NCBI GenBank assembly: GCA_018970845.1
Contig: JAGWVO010000162.1
Coordinates: 1-7,948, forward strand
DNA: 7,948 nucleotides
DNA from: Planctomycetota bacterium
GTDB taxonomy: Bacteria > Planctomycetota > Planctomycetia > Gemmatales > Gemmataceae
Direction of reading: 5' to 3'
Part shown: positions 6,457 to 7,948 of the stretch, in pieces
Position numbering within the stretch: position 1 is the first letter of the stretch
Layout: the number at the start of each line of letters is the position of its first letter
Program-made: the position numbers and the translations under genes
Notes under the pieces: generated by a model
Seen by the model: only the letters and a program-made list of their open reading frames with translations
Database searches by the model: none
What the model was told of the DNA's origin: nothing

Positions 6457-7896
6457 ATGATACACCGGAAAATCGCCATGGCACACGCGTTCGGCTGGAT
6501 GCGACCCCGGGAACCCGAAGGCCTCGTGCTGCCCTCCCGGCGGAACCTGCTCAAGGCCGGCATGGCCGGCATCGGCGGTGTCTCCCTGCCCGGCTTGCTG
6601 GCGGCGGAATCCCGGGGCCTGGCGAGGTCCGGCAAGGCGGTGATCCTGCTGTGGATGGCCGGCGGCCCCAGCCATATCGACACCTGGGACCCCAAGCCCG
6701 ACCGCCCTCCGGAAAACCGCGGCCCCTTCGGCACCATCGCCACTTCCGTTCCCGGGTTCCGGTTCTGCGAGCATTACCCGAAGCAGGCGGCCCTGCTTTC
6801 CAAGCGCTTCACCGTGGTGCGGTCGGTGGACGCCCGCGGCAGCAACCACGAACCCAATGTCGTTTTCCAGACAGGCAACAAGCGCGCCGAGGCCCGCACC
6901 AACCCCGAAACGGTGAAGTACCCGGCCATTGGCGCCATCGCGGGCAAGTTCCTCGGGCCGCGCCTGCCCGGGGCGCCCCCCTACGCCGCCTTCATGACCG
7001 GCCGAAGCCACCTCGCCTTCGCCGGCCGGTTGGGCCCGGGATTCGATCCGTTCCTGGCCAACCGTGCCGCCAGGCTGCCGGTGCTCACCAATGTCGGACA
7101 GGACACGGGCAAGGTGTCCCCCGGCGACTTCTTCACGATGCGCGACGGACTCACGGGCGAGAGGCTTGGCCAACGCTCAAGCCTCAGCAAGGGCCTCGAC
7201 AGGCTTCGGGACACCTTGGAGAGGGAGGGCAGGCTTGACGGCCTCGACCGCCACGAGCGCGCCGCCATCGACATGCTCACCGGCCCCCGCCTGCGCAGGG
7301 CCATGGAACTCGAGGCCGAACCGATGGCCACGCGCGACAAGTTCGGCCCCCACCTGTGGTGCCAGCAGGCGCTGTTGGCCCGCAGGCTGGTCGAGGCCGG
7401 CTGCCGTTTCGTCACCCTCGACCTCAGCTACCACACCGCCAGCGGCACCTGGGACACCCACGGCGACAACATCCCTCCCTATGGGGGCATTTCCAAGGGC
7501 CTCAAGCCGCTGTTGCCCCTGTTCGACCACCTGGTGACAACCTTGGTGGAGGACCTCGCCGAGCGCGGCCTGCTGGACGACACCCTGGTGATCGCGCAGG
7601 GTGAGTTCGGCCGCACCCCGATGATCGGCACCCAGGGTAGCACCGACGGCCGCAACCATTGGCCGGAGGTGATGTCGCTGCTGATGGCCGGCGGCGGCCT
7701 GAGGCACGGGCAGGTGATCGGCTCGACCGAGGCCGACGGAGGGCACATCGCCAATCGGCCGGTCACCCCGGCGGACATGGCGGCGACGATCTACCGCCAC
7801 CTGGGCGTGCCCCTCGACTCGGTGTATCAGGATGCCCAGGGCCAGCCTTTTCCCATTCTCCCCGACGAGGGCAGGCCGATCGAAGAGCTGTTTTAG
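6457..7896 (+). CDS. DUF1501 family protein with twin-arginine-like signal
   Basis: This encodes a 479-residue protein of the DUF1501 family, abundant in planctomycetes and structurally related to alkaline phosphatase/sulfatase-like enzymes. The reaction is unproven. The ATG at 6457 is preferred, but the ATG at 6478 and a TTG at 6421 are in frame and none has a good Shine-Dalgarno sequence. The leader carries PSRRNLLKAG (26-35) and a hydrophobic stretch to LLAAES (about 47-52), a Tat-like export signal. Family hallmarks follow: WMAGGPSHIDTWDPKP (about 66-81), GSNHEPNVVFQTG (about 129-141), WDTHGDN (332-338), GEFGRTPMI (382-390), DGRNHWP (397-403) and the ending GRPIEELF. The conserved Asp/His residues match putative metal sites. 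DUF1501 genes often follow DUF1549/DUF1553 cytochrome-like genes, but none is present here. It stands alone, divergent from the deacylase. Confidence 0.9.
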   Translation: MIHRKIAMAHAFGWMRPREPEGLVLPSRRNLLKAGMAGIGGVSLPGLLAAESRGLARSGKAVILLWMAGGPSHIDTWDPKPDRPPENRGPFGTIATSVPGFRFCEHYPKQAALLSKRFTVVRSVDARGSNHEPNVVFQTGNKRAEARTNPETVKYPAIGAIAGKFLGPRLPGAPPYAAFMTGRSHLAFAGRLGPGFDPFLANRAARLPVLTNVGQDTGKVSPGDFFTMRDGLTGERLGQRSSLSKGLDRLRDTLEREGRLDGLDRHERAAIDMLTGPRLRRAMELEAEPMATRDKFGPHLWCQQALLARRLVEAGCRFVTLDLSYHTASGTWDTHGDNIPPYGGISKGLKPLLPLFDHLVTTLVEDLAERGLLDDTLVIAQGEFGRTPMIGTQGSTDGRNHWPEVMSLLMAGGGLRHGQVIGSTEADGGHIANRPVTPADMAATIYRHLGVPLDSVYQDAQGQPFPILPDEGRPIEELF

Positions 7897-7948
7897 GCCG
7901 GGCCTCAACGAGTCGAATCAAATTGATATCGCAACCCCGGCAATTATC
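7897..7948. other. Sequence after the DUF1501 gene
   Basis: Only 52 bp remain. AT content rises after 7910. GCCGGG (7897-7902) and CCCGGC (7936-7941) are inverted copies 33 nt apart, a weak possible stem. No U-tract is present and no further gene start is seen before the window ends. Confidence 0.3.

Noticed and set aside
6373..7908. Long minus-strand frames (266 and 243 codons) opposite DUF1501
   Set aside because: They are antisense shadows without motifs. The plus strand shows the full set of DUF1501 hallmarks.
1..7948. Search for CRISPR arrays, tRNA/rRNA, IS elements, toxin-antitoxin or defence genes
   Set aside because: No spaced direct repeats, cloverleaf, transposase, integrase or defence motif was seen by eye on either strand.

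Overview
The window is GC-rich DNA that most likely comes from a planctomycete, probably of the Gemmata/Gemmataceae type. Four things point there: a DUF1501 protein with a twin-arginine-like leader, an exported ThuA-domain protein, a tryptophan-rich WXXGXW-repeat protein, and an exported Cys/Val/Thr-rich repeat protein like those linked to the planctomycete protein cell wall. This assignment is made from protein families alone. No RNA gene, CRISPR array, insertion sequence or phage gene was seen.

Layout. Positions 1-181 hold no gene but contain a strong hairpin terminator (135-160) for the first gene. Positions 182-1156 (minus) encode a secreted 324-residue protein with 27 cysteines and an apparent internal duplication. 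A 233-bp gap follows. Positions 1390-2496 (minus) encode a secreted 368-residue WXXGXW-repeat protein with 20 tryptophans and no cysteine. A 153-bp divergent spacer carries a candidate promoter and a GC hairpin leader. A plus-strand run follows: a ThuA-domain protein (2650-3603), a small 82-residue unknown protein with a TTG start and a strong ribosome binding site (3629-3877), and a secreted alpha/beta hydrolase (3924-4817). Gaps of 25 and 46 bp make this a likely operon. A minus-strand D-aminoacylase-family amidohydrolase (4829-6391) converges on the hydrolase, and one hairpin contains both stop codons. A DUF1501 protein (about 6457-7896) diverges from the deacylase across a spacer of only about 65 bp.

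Function. Every product except the 82-residue protein has an export signal or a possible one. The right-hand two thirds looks like a periplasmic or extracytoplasmic catabolic cluster: ThuA fold, ester hydrolysis, N-acyl-D-amino acid hydrolysis and a DUF1501 protein of the alkaline phosphatase/sulfatase-like group. The left-hand third encodes two envelope-type repeat proteins of very different composition. No defence or mobile system is evident. The least explained items are the Cys-rich duplicated protein, the small TTG-start gene and the stop-codon-spanning hairpin.
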